A stretch of DNA of 64,000 nucleotides from Xanthobacter sp. NM-59 (GTDB lineage Bacteria > Pseudomonadota > Alphaproteobacteria > Rhizobiales > Xanthobacteraceae), in assembly GCF_021401125.1 (NCBI RefSeq), contig NZ_JACBFQ010000005.1:1-64000 (forward strand), in the 5' to 3' direction. Both the position numbers and the translations under genes were made by a program. Below, in pieces: positions 27,192 to 35,321 of this stretch (its first letter is position 1; each line of letters begins with the position of its first letter). The notes beneath the pieces were generated by a model. That model saw only the letters and a list, made by a program, of their open reading frames with translations. It ran no database searches and had not been told where the DNA came from.

Positions 27192-28658
27192 ATGGCCCTT
27201 CTTACCCTCTCCGACACCGCGCTGCTGCGCGACAAGGCCTATATCGACGGCGCCTGGACCGCCGCCGACACGGGCAAGACCTTCGCCGTGACCAATCCGG
27301 CCAATGGCTCCGAGCTGGCCCAGGTGCCGGACATGGGCGCCGATGAGACCCGCCGCGCCATCGAGGCCGCCGACCGCGCCCTCCCCGCCTGGCGCGCCAA
27401 GACCGCCAAGGAACGCGCCGTCATCCTGCGCAAGTGGTACGAGCTCATCATGGCCGCCCAGGAAGACCTGGCGCAGATCATGACCGCCGAGCAGGGCAAG
27501 CCGCTGGCGGAAGCGCGCGGCGAGGTCTCCTACGGCGCCTCCTTCATCGAGTGGTTCGCGGAAGAGGGCCGGCGCATCTATGGCGACGTGATCCCCAGCC
27601 ACGGCGCCGACAAGCGCATCATCGTCATCAAGCAGCCCATCGGCGTGGTGGCCGCCATCACCCCCTGGAACTTCCCCAATGCCATGATCACCCGCAAGGT
27701 GGCCCCGGCCTTGGCCGCCGGCTGCACCGCCGTGGTGAAGCCCGGGGAGGACACGCCCCTTTCCGCCCTCGCTTTGGCTGAGCTGGCCGAGCGCGCAGGC
27801 ATTCCCGCCGGCGTGTTCAATGTGGTGACCACCATGCAGGCCGCCGCCGTGGGTGGCGAGATGACCGCCAACCCCATCGTGCGCAAGCTTTCCTTCACCG
27901 GCTCCACCCCCATCGGCAAGCTGCTGATGTCCCAGTGCGCCGGCACCGTGAAGAAGGTGAGCCTGGAGCTGGGCGGCAACGCGCCCTTCATCGTGTTCGA
28001 CGATGCCGACCTCGACGCCGCCGTGGCCGGGGCCATGATGTCCAAATACCGCAATGCGGGCCAAACCTGCGTGTGCGCCAACCGCCTGCTGGTTCAGGCC
28101 GGCGTCTATGACGCCTTCGCGGAGAAGCTGGCCAAGGCCGTTTCCGCCATGAAGGTGGGCGCGGGCGATGAGGCGGGCGTCACCACCGGCCCACTCATCA
28201 ACCAGAAGGGCTTCACCAAGGTGGACCGGCTGGTGAAGGACGCCGTGGCCAAGGGCGCCAAGGTGCTGGCCGGCGGCAAGCCCCACGCGCTGGGCGGCAA
28301 CTTTTACGAGCCGACCATCCTCACTGAGGTTTCCCAGGACATGGAGCTGTTCTCGGAAGAGATCTTCGGCCCGGTGGCCCCTCTCTTCAAGTTCGAGACC
28401 GAGGAAGAGGCCATCGCCATGGCCAACGCCACCCAATATGGTCTTGCGGGCTACTTCTATGCCCGCGACATCGGCCGCATCTGGCGGGTGGCGGAGGCGC
28501 TGGAATACGGCATTCTCGGCATCAATGAGGGCATCATCTCCACCGAGGTGGCCCCCTTCGGCGGCGTGAAGGAATCCGGCATCGGCCGCGAAGGTTCCAA
28601 GTACGGCGTCGATGACTTCGTCGAGATCAAGTATATGTGCCTCGGCGGCATCCGCTGA
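27192..28658 (+). CDS. NAD(P)-dependent aldehyde dehydrogenase, succinate-semialdehyde type
   Basis: The 488-residue enzyme has ITPWNFPNAMITRKVAPALA, the coenzyme loop SFTGSTPIGKLL, the general-base Glu in LELGGNAPFIVFDDAD, and the nucleophile Cys293 in NAGQTCVCANR. The second Cys two residues on matches the redox-switch CxC found in SSADH/GabD proteins. EIFGPVAPLFKF and GVKESGIGREGSKYGVDDF are also typical of GabD. It likely oxidises succinate semialdehyde or a similar omega-aldehyde acid to the acid feeding central metabolism. The flanking iron alcohol dehydrogenases would supply the aldehyde. Confidence 0.9.
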   Translation: MALLTLSDTALLRDKAYIDGAWTAADTGKTFAVTNPANGSELAQVPDMGADETRRAIEAADRALPAWRAKTAKERAVILRKWYELIMAAQEDLAQIMTAEQGKPLAEARGEVSYGASFIEWFAEEGRRIYGDVIPSHGADKRIIVIKQPIGVVAAITPWNFPNAMITRKVAPALAAGCTAVVKPGEDTPLSALALAELAERAGIPAGVFNVVTTMQAAAVGGEMTANPIVRKLSFTGSTPIGKLLMSQCAGTVKKVSLELGGNAPFIVFDDADLDAAVAGAMMSKYRNAGQTCVCANRLLVQAGVYDAFAEKLAKAVSAMKVGAGDEAGVTTGPLINQKGFTKVDRLVKDAVAKGAKVLAGGKPHALGGNFYEPTILTEVSQDMELFSEEIFGPVAPLFKFETEEEAIAMANATQYGLAGYFYARDIGRIWRVAEALEYGILGINEGIISTEVAPFGGVKESGIGREGSKYGVDDFVEIKYMCLGGIR

Positions 28659-28701
28659 GCGCCCATTCCATCGATCTCACTCAGATAATCCGGATAGTGC
28701 C

Positions 28702-29856
28702 ATGAACTATACGTTCAGAAGTGTGCGCCACATCGTCTGCGAGGCCGGCGGCCTCCTGAAGCTCGGCGCGCTGATGAAGGACCTTAACGCCAGCCGCGTG
28801 CTCATCGTGTGCGATCCCGGCATCGTCACCCTGGGCTTTGCCGACACCGCCAAGGCGTCGCTCGCCGAAATGGGCATCGCCGTGGATGTGTTCTCCGACG
28901 TGGCGGCCGATCCGCCCGTGTCGGTGGTGCTGGCGGCCGTGGAGCGGGCGCGGGCATTCAAGGCCGATGGCGTGATCGGCATCGGCGGAGGCTCCTCGCT
29001 CGACACGGCGAAGCTGGTGGCGTTGATGATCAACTCCACCCAGCCCATCGAGGAGATGTACGGCACCAACCTCGCCAAGGGCGCGCGGGTGCCGCTGATC
29101 CAGGTGCCCACCACCGCGGGCACCGGCTCGGAAGTCACCTGGGTGTCGGTGGTGACCGACGCGGAGGGCCGCAAGAAGGCGATCTACGCGCCGCAGCTCC
29201 TGCCGGACGTGGCCCTGCTCGACCCCGAGCTGACGCTCGGCCTGCCGCCGCGCATCACCGCCGCCACCGGCCTCGACGCCATGGTGCACGCCATCGAGGC
29301 CTTCACCAGCCGCACCTCCAAGAACCTGCTGGCGGATGCGCTGGCGGTGAAGGCGCTGCAGTTGCTCTCCGGCAATATCCGCACCGCGGTGAAGGACGGC
29401 AAGAACGTGGAGGCCCGCGCCGCCATGCTCCAGGGCTCGCTTTTGGCGGGCATGGCGTTCGTGAACGCCTCGGTGGCCGCCATCCATGCCATGGCCTATC
29501 CGCTGGGGGCGCGCTATCACGTGCCGCACGGGCATTCCAACGCCATCGTCATGGCGCCCATCATGCGCTTCAACCTGCCGGTGGCGACCCCGCTCTATGC
29601 CGAGCTGGCCCGCCAGACCCTGCCGGGCCGCGCCTTCGCTTCCGACGCCGAGGCGGCCGAGGCGCTGGTGGCGGACATCGAAGCCCTGGTGCCGTCCACG
29701 GGTCTTGAAATCCGCATGCGCGACCTGGGCGTGCCGCGCGATGCCATTCCCTCCATGGCGGAGGAAGTGGACGTGGGCATCCGCCGGCTCATCGCCTGCA
29801 ATGCCCGCGACATGACCCGCGCCGACATCCAGGGCATCTACGAAAGCGTGTACTGA
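28702..29856 (+). CDS. Iron-containing (group III) alcohol dehydrogenase, second copy
   Basis: The 384-residue product has GIGGGSSLDTAKLVALM, PTTAGTGSEVTWVSVV, the metal-site segments GLDAMVHAIEAFTS and AIHAMAYPLGARYHVPHGHS, and ends GIYESVY. It resembles the dehydrogenase at 25702 along its whole length, yet differs at many positions, so the two are older paralogues that may act on different steps or enantiomers. The start is at ATG 28702. The frame upstream to 28612 overlaps the aldehyde dehydrogenase and is not family-like. It closes the catabolic cluster. Confidence 0.9.
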   Translation: MNYTFRSVRHIVCEAGGLLKLGALMKDLNASRVLIVCDPGIVTLGFADTAKASLAEMGIAVDVFSDVAADPPVSVVLAAVERARAFKADGVIGIGGGSSLDTAKLVALMINSTQPIEEMYGTNLAKGARVPLIQVPTTAGTGSEVTWVSVVTDAEGRKKAIYAPQLLPDVALLDPELTLGLPPRITAATGLDAMVHAIEAFTSRTSKNLLADALAVKALQLLSGNIRTAVKDGKNVEARAAMLQGSLLAGMAFVNASVAAIHAMAYPLGARYHVPHGHSNAIVMAPIMRFNLPVATPLYAELARQTLPGRAFASDAEAAEALVADIEALVPSTGLEIRMRDLGVPRDAIPSMAEEVDVGIRRLIACNARDMTRADIQGIYESVY

Positions 29857-30305
29857 CGCCCAGGGGCGCGCGCCCGGTTCCGAGGGCTTTACGCCCGCCG
29901 GCACGGGCGTGAGTGCAGTGGCACAAGACATCATCGCAAACGGCGCGGCTCCAGTCAGGGGCGGCGCCGTTTTCACATCCAGCTTTGTGAAGGGGCACGA
30001 GCAACGCTCGCCCGCTCGATGCCCTCCTCGCTCCCTCTCCCGCTTGCTGGGAAGGGGCAAGAGGCGCGGCAAAAGACAAGGGCCGCACGAGGGGACAAGA
30101 AAGGGAGAAGGCACGCTGAAAGGTGAAAGAAGATGGTCTCGGCCACCGCGCTTTCAATGCCCCCCGCACTTGCCGGAGGGCACCTGCCCTCACCCTCCCC
30201 CGCAAGCGGGAGAGGGAACGTTCCCCTTGGCGCCTCCTGGAGCCCCTCACCCCCTGTCGCCCCCTGCACTCTGAACGCCGACGCACCCCGTGCGGAAGCC
30301 GCGCC
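29857..30305. repeat. Intergenic region with palindromic CCCTCTCCCGC-type repeats
   Basis: This ~450-bp gap holds two copies of a palindromic motif common in intergenic DNA of high-GC alphaproteobacteria. One (CCTCTCCCGCTTGC...GGG) lies at about 30033-30058. A reverse-oriented partner (CCCCCGCAAGCGGGAGAGG) lies at about 30197-30215. A partial relative appears at ~41700. No gene is supported. The motif may serve as a bidirectional terminator between the catabolic cluster and the convergent deformylase-like gene. Confidence 0.5.
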
Positions 30306-30815
30306 CTATGCGGACGCCGCCGTACGCCGCAGCTTCTCAGCGCGGCGAATGACACGCTCCCGCTTCAGGCGCGACAGGCGCTGGAGCCAGAAGATGCCAT
30401 CGAGCTGGTCGATCTCATGCTGGTGGCAGACGGCGAGCAGACCGTCGGCCTCCTCCTCCTGCTCCACCCCGTCCAAATCCTGATAGGCGACACGCACCCG
30501 CGCCGCGCGGTCCACCTCGTCCACCACGCCCGGCATGGAAACGCTGCCCTCCGGATGCCGCACCCGCTCGTCCGAGGCCCAGAGGATCCGTGGATTGACA
30601 TAGGTCCGCACCCCATCCTCGGCCGAGAGCTCCAGCACCACGACGCGCTTGGCCACCCCGATATGCGGCGCGGTGATGCCGATGCCTGGCGCCGCCCGCA
30701 TGGTGTCCAGCAGGTCCGTGGCGAGCTGGCGCAACGCGTCGTCGAAGACGGTCACCGGCTCGGCCACGGCGCGCAGGCTCGGATCCGGAAACTTCACGAT
30801 CGGCCGAACGGACAT
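30306..30815 (-). CDS. Peptide-deformylase-like protein lacking metal ligands
   Basis: This 169-residue protein has the peptide deformylase fold motifs in order, but altered. Motif I reads GIGITAPH (44-51, usual GxGxAAxQ). Motif II reads EGSVS (89-93, usual EGCLS), with Ser91 replacing the Cys ligand. Motif III reads HEIDQ (133-137, usual HExxH), with Gln137 replacing the second His ligand. The catalytic Glu is kept. Two of three metal ligands are gone, so deformylation of nascent peptides is unlikely. It is probably a paralogue with another role. The start is at ATG 30815. The preceding gene on this strand ends 162 nt away. Confidence 0.82.
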   Translation of the reverse strand: MSVRPIVKFPDPSLRAVAEPVTVFDDALRQLATDLLDTMRAAPGIGITAPHIGVAKRVVVLELSAEDGVRTYVNPRILWASDERVRHPEGSVSMPGVVDEVDRAARVRVAYQDLDGVEQEEEADGLLAVCHQHEIDQLDGIFWLQRLSRLKRERVIRRAEKLRRTAASA

Positions 30816-30977
30816 GATGCTGCTCCACCCCCGATGCCGGCGCAGGCGTGCGCCCACCGCGCGTGATGCGGCGCGGCGGGGTCCCCGCGCGCGCCAGCCA
30901 TGTCACGACTTCAGGTCCAGACGCAACCGCAAGCCGGCCGCGCGCACCGGCCCCGCTGCCCCGACGTGGGGGACTGC

Positions 30978-33900
30978 TCAGGTCTCCTGAGTGGCTGCGA
31001 CTTCCTCACGCGGCGCGCGACCCGCATCGCCCGCCCCCACCCTGGCGGAGGCCTGCGCGCGCCGCACCACCTCGTCCACGCCGGGCGGGTTCGCCGGATG
31101 GAAGGAGAGGCACAGGGGCGTGCGGATCTTCACCGGACGGGGGAAGCCCTCGGTGGAGAAGTAGAACATGCCCTTTTCCAGCTTGCCCAGATCGTCCGCC
31201 GCCCCACCCTTGGCGTCCATGAGCTCACGCGTCGCGGCGAGCGTGGCCGAGGAGCTCATGCGGCCATAGAAATGGGTGGTGCAATTGGAAACGATGCCAT
31301 TGTCTAGCCCGCGCGGCAGCTGCGTGGCGAACACCATGCCCAGCCCATATTTGCGGGCCTGCGCCGCCAGCGAGCGGGTGCTGGCGCGGCAAGCCGTCGC
31401 CGTTTGCGAGGGCGCGAAATTCTGCGCCTCGTCCAGCACATAGAGCCGGCCGGTGGGGCTTGGATGCTGCTTCAGCCAGGTGAAGAGCGTCATCTGCAGC
31501 TGGTTGACGAAGGCCTCTCGCGCGCTCTCCGACGGCAGGCCGGACAGGTTGATGACCGAAATCCGAGTGCGCCGTGGGTCGCGCCCGTGGAACAGCAGCT
31601 GCGGATCCAGCTGCTGCCCCTCGGAGCGCAGGAGCGGATTGGTGGCGATGGCGGACAAGAGCTGGTCGGCCATGGCCCGGCCGTGCTTTTCGGCCTGGCT
31701 GATCTCCGTGCAGCCGTCGGGCAGCTCGCCGAGGAGGCCGACGAGATCGCGCAGGCTGCCCCCGCCCTGCCGCGCGAACAGCCGCAGCGCGTCGGCCAGC
31801 ACGCCCCGGCGCTCGTTCGCCTTCTGGCCGCGGCCGATGGTGTAGGGCTCCAGCGTCGAGAGCGCCATGTCCACCGCCTGGGCGCGCTCGTCCTCGCTCT
31901 CCGCATCGCGGCCGTCGCCGATGGCGGCGAAGTCGGGCAGCAGGTTCAGCACCAGTGGGTTGCCGCGCGCGAGGCCCGGCGTCCACACCACCACCTCCGC
32001 CCGGCTCTGGTAGCGCTCCGCCTTGGCCGCGTCCTCCGGCGAGAAGGCGTCCGGAATGGTGGGCCAAGGGTCACCCAAGCGCGCGAGGTCGTTGTTGATG
32101 TCGAGCACGATGGAGGGGATGCCGGCCAGAGCTGCTTCCTCCACCAGCCGCCGCAGCAGCACCGTCTTGCCCGATCCGCTGCCGGCGAAGATCGCCACAT
32201 GGCGGTTGAGCAGGGCAGGCTTGAGCCCCACCGGCTCGCCCGGCCCCTGATAGCTGATGCGATGTCCGATGAGGATTTCATCGGACAGGGCCACCGGCTC
32301 GTCCTCGCCATTCCCCTGGCGGGTCGAGGGGATGCCCTGGCGGGTCGAGGAGATACCCTGGCCTCCATTGACGCGGCCAGCCCCCTGGCCTTCATCCTGG
32401 TCCCGCCCCCGTACGCGAGGACCCGGACCGGTGCCGCCGATATCCGTCGGCAGCGTCTGCCCCGTTCCCGGCGCTGCGCCCTGCCCGTCCATCTGCGGAT
32501 CCAAGGTCTCGGTGCCGCGCGTGGGCGGCATCTCGCGCGGCAGGAACGGCGGCGGGCACAGGCCCGCGGCCTGGAATAAGGGCGTCTCGAACAGGGGCTT
32601 CCTCTGCCGCAGCCAATCGGAGAAATGCGGCTTTCCGGCAAGGCTCCGCAGCGCGGCGAAAGCCCTGAGATCCGCCTCCACCGGCGCGATGAAGCGGCCT
32701 CCCGCGGAAAGGAACTCGGCCGTGAGCTGCTGGGATTTTGGCCCGCTCGGCGGCGCCCCCGTCCGTAACAGGAACAGATGGCGTCCCGCCAGACCGCGGC
32801 CGATGCCGGATGCCGTCATGGCCGCCTTGATGCGCGACAGGTAGGCGGGTCCGTTGATGTGTGTCAGCACGCGGAAGCAATAATGCTCCTCGCGATCCCC
32901 CTTGGCGCGGAAAGTGAAGGTCAGGCGCCCATGCAGCGAGGGGCGCTTCTGGTCGGGGTCAGCCTGAAGCGCGCAATCCACGTCCTCCGGCATGGTGAGC
33001 TGCCGGGAGAAGAACTGGAGCGCGTCGGCGAACAGCTCGCGCAGCTCGTCCTCGCGCTCCGGAGCGAACAGGTCGGCCACGTTCGCGGCGGCATAGGCCT
33101 CGGCATAAAGACCGTCGAGGTCGGAGGAGACGGGCACCGGCTCAACGGGCGGCTTAGAGCCACCGAAGCTCGTGAGCTCGCTGACGCGTCCGTTGCGCAT
33201 GCAAGTCAGGCGGTGCTGCTCGCACTTCTGCAACAGCTCGCGCGGCGAAAGCCCCACTACCTCATCGAAAGCCTCGCCCCGGAAGGGCCAGGTGGCATAA
33301 GGCGGCTTGAAGTGCACGGCCGCGTAAGCCGCCGCCAGGCGCATCTCCACCAGCGAGGCCGCGCGGCTGCTGTCCGGGATCGGCTGAAGCTCCAGCGGCG
33401 CTTGGAAGCGGGCGGTGACGGCCGCCGTGAAGCGCTGCTTGATGACCGCCCAGGTCGCCTCCAGGCAGGAGATGACCACCACCGCCCGGCGCTTGACCTC
33501 GTGCAGATCCATCAGCCCCTGGGCCAGTTGCTCCACCACGGCGACCGCCTCGGTGACCTCCTGCCCCCCGCTGACGGCTACCGTCTCGATGTTGGCCGCC
33601 GAGACGATGGCGTCGATCTGGTCCACCGCGATCAAGGTCGGCCCCACGAGGCTCATCAGCCAGGAGAGCCCCTTCACCACGCTCATGGGATCGCTGACGC
33701 CGATGAAGCCCAGGGCGCGCAGCTCCTGCGGGTCCAGGCTCATGCCCTGGAGCCAGGCATGGGCAATGGACTGCTGGTCGAGATCGTCCGACGCCAGCAG
33801 GATCAACGCCGTCACCACATCACGATGGTTGATGATCTCGGCCCGGTAACGCCTGGCGAGGGCGTCGCGGAACAGCTTGGCCAGCTCAGGCATGCGCTCG

Positions 33901-34376
33901 CCCGCCGCCTGCCCGCGCGCGCCCACGATGTCGCCAGCCTTGCCCTTGATGCCGAGCAGCTCCGCCAGCACCAGGATCAGCCTGTTATATTGGGTCTGCC
34001 CATCCGGCAATTTCACCTGCAGCGAATTGACGAAGCCGAGGGCCACCGACGACCAGAAGTCCTTCACCCCCACCAGGTCGAGCAGCACGAACCAGCCCGC
34101 CCGCGCCCACACCGCATGGCGCAGCCGGCCCATGAGATGGGTCTTGCCATGCCCGGCGGGGCCCAGCACCACGCAGCCGCGCGGCTCGTTATCGGGCTCG
34201 ATATCCTCGGTTTCGCGGTCGAAATAGTCGAGGATTTCGCGGGTGGCCTGGGCGTGGAGCGCGGCCACCTCGTAGGGGGATTCGCGCCATACGCTCTTCA
34301 ATTGCCGGGTGGGGTTGAAGTCCACCGACTGAAATGCCGCCAGCTGGGAGGCGGCTGCTTTTGCCGTCGCGTTCAT
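30978..34376 (-). CDS. Dual P-loop ATPase with HerA/FtsK-type C-terminal domain
   Basis: The 1132-residue protein has an N-terminal AAA/ORC-like ATPase with Walker A GPAGHGKTH (~72-80), Walker B TLIAVDQIDAI (~250) and later GLSPRELLQKCEQHR. The middle region (~400-600) has no family I can name. A Gly/Gln/Thr-rich linker (~620-690) contains a tandem GISSTRQGIPSTRQG. The C-terminal domain is HerA-like, with ILIGHRISYQG, Walker A GSGSGKTVLLRRL (~728-740), IVLDINNDLARLG and Walker B LYVLDEAQNFAPS (~978). HerA-type ATPases are hexameric DNA pumps that partner with nucleases. The start at ATG 34376 overlaps the upstream gene by 4 nt. A longer frame to 34772 is rejected. The upstream partners encode a winged-helix protein and a nuclease. 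Confidence 0.85.
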   Translation of the reverse strand: MNATAKAAASQLAAFQSVDFNPTRQLKSVWRESPYEVAALHAQATREILDYFDRETEDIEPDNEPRGCVVLGPAGHGKTHLMGRLRHAVWARAGWFVLLDLVGVKDFWSSVALGFVNSLQVKLPDGQTQYNRLILVLAELLGIKGKAGDIVGARGQAAGERMPELAKLFRDALARRYRAEIINHRDVVTALILLASDDLDQQSIAHAWLQGMSLDPQELRALGFIGVSDPMSVVKGLSWLMSLVGPTLIAVDQIDAIVSAANIETVAVSGGQEVTEAVAVVEQLAQGLMDLHEVKRRAVVVISCLEATWAVIKQRFTAAVTARFQAPLELQPIPDSSRAASLVEMRLAAAYAAVHFKPPYATWPFRGEAFDEVVGLSPRELLQKCEQHRLTCMRNGRVSELTSFGGSKPPVEPVPVSSDLDGLYAEAYAAANVADLFAPEREDELRELFADALQFFSRQLTMPEDVDCALQADPDQKRPSLHGRLTFTFRAKGDREEHYCFRVLTHINGPAYLSRIKAAMTASGIGRGLAGRHLFLLRTGAPPSGPKSQQLTAEFLSAGGRFIAPVEADLRAFAALRSLAGKPHFSDWLRQRKPLFETPLFQAAGLCPPPFLPREMPPTRGTETLDPQMDGQGAAPGTGQTLPTDIGGTGPGPRVRGRDQDEGQGAGRVNGGQGISSTRQGIPSTRQGNGEDEPVALSDEILIGHRISYQGPGEPVGLKPALLNRHVAIFAGSGSGKTVLLRRLVEEAALAGIPSIVLDINNDLARLGDPWPTIPDAFSPEDAAKAERYQSRAEVVVWTPGLARGNPLVLNLLPDFAAIGDGRDAESEDERAQAVDMALSTLEPYTIGRGQKANERRGVLADALRLFARQGGGSLRDLVGLLGELPDGCTEISQAEKHGRAMADQLLSAIATNPLLRSEGQQLDPQLLFHGRDPRRTRISVINLSGLPSESAREAFVNQLQMTLFTWLKQHPSPTGRLYVLDEAQNFAPSQTATACRASTRSLAAQARKYGLGMVFATQLPRGLDNGIVSNCTTHFYGRMSSSATLAATRELMDAKGGAADDLGKLEKGMFYFSTEGFPRPVKIRTPLCLSFHPANPPGVDEVVRRAQASARVGAGDAGRAPREEVAATQET

Positions 34377-35320
34377 GCGTTGATCCAGAGAATGTGGCGG
34401 GGCTCGCCGGTAATGTGGAGTGCGGCGGCGTGGTCGGCGGCAGTCAGCTCCACCGTGTTGTCGAGGCGATAGAGGATGGCCGCCTGATCGCGCTGCATCT
34501 GCTTCAGCGTCGCGTCCAACACCTCCCGCGGCACGTCGGGCAGGCGCGGGCGGATATCGCGAAGCAACGCACGGGTGGCGAGGCGGCCGCCGGTGACGGC
34601 GAGATAGGCGGAACGGATGCGCGCCGGCAGATCCCCGACCGGCACCGCGGGCGCGGCATTGGCGGCACTGGCCAGCGGCGCCGCACTCACGGCGGCGGTT
34701 TCGACGGGCGCCATCACATCGGCGAGCACGAGGCCCTTCACCTTCATGAAGGTGTCCAGGCGCGCGAGCCACTGCCGCAACACGCCAGCGGCGCCGGAAG
34801 CCGTCTCCGGCAGCAGCTCGGAAAGGTGGGTGCCGGCCCAGTGCCAGCCCTTGTCGGTGGCCTCGATCCAGTTCGAGCGGCCCTTCTTGGTGATGTGGAT
34901 GAGCCCCTTGGCCTGCAGCGCCGCGCGCAGCTTGGGGGTGGGCTGGGGCGATAGCTCATGCTGCCATGCGGCCCCTTCCTCGCACGCGATCAGGCCGAGC
35001 AGCACCAGAGCCTCCTTCTCCCGCTCCGCATCCTCGCTGGCCCGGGTGCCCTTGGAAGTCCCCTTGGCGGTTGCCGTCACCTCCGCCTCGGGGGGCGGCA
35101 GGCGCTGGGCGTGCTCGCGCCCCTTCTCGGTCAGCTCGATCCAGTTGGAGCGGTTCTTCTTGCTGATGCGGATCAGCCCCTCGTCCTCCAGCGGCTGGCG
35201 CAGCTTGGGCGAGGGTTCGGGCGAAAGGTCCTTCTGGAACGCGCCACCGGCTTCGCAGGCGAGCAAAGCGCGCAGCAACAGCGCCGCCTGCCGATCCTCC
35301 GTCTTGGTCCTTGCAGCCAT
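34373..35320 (-). CDS. Protein with two winged-helix-like repeats, operon partner of the ATPase
   Basis: I do not recognise a named family. The 315-residue protein has two copies of a ~60-residue unit. The first has LLLRALLACEAGGAFQKDLS and LIRISKKNRSNWIELTEKGR. The second has LVLLGLIACEEGAAWQHELS and LIHITKKGRSNWIEATDKGW. Each looks like a winged helix with a basic wing, so DNA binding is a reasonable inference. The C-terminal ~100 residues contain IRSAYLAVTGGRLATRALLR and a possible further winged-helix segment. The ATG at 35320 starts 1 nt after the nuclease gene's stop, and its stop overlaps the ATPase start. The three products are therefore very likely made together. Confidence 0.78.
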   Translation of the reverse strand: MAARTKTEDRQAALLLRALLACEAGGAFQKDLSPEPSPKLRQPLEDEGLIRISKKNRSNWIELTEKGREHAQRLPPPEAEVTATAKGTSKGTRASEDAEREKEALVLLGLIACEEGAAWQHELSPQPTPKLRAALQAKGLIHITKKGRSNWIEATDKGWHWAGTHLSELLPETASGAAGVLRQWLARLDTFMKVKGLVLADVMAPVETAAVSAAPLASAANAAPAVPVGDLPARIRSAYLAVTGGRLATRALLRDIRPRLPDVPREVLDATLKQMQRDQAAILYRLDNTVELTAADHAAALHITGEPRHILWINA

Positions 35321-35321
35321 T

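Noticed and set aside
32330-32375. Short tandem repeat within the ATPase gene as a possible phase-variation tract
   Set aside because: Only two in-frame copies encoding a STRQG linker. Too few for slippage-based switching.
32778-34472. 564-residue plus-strand frame over the dual ATPase
   Set aside because: Arg/His/Gly-rich with no motifs. The opposite strand carries two full Walker A/B pairs.
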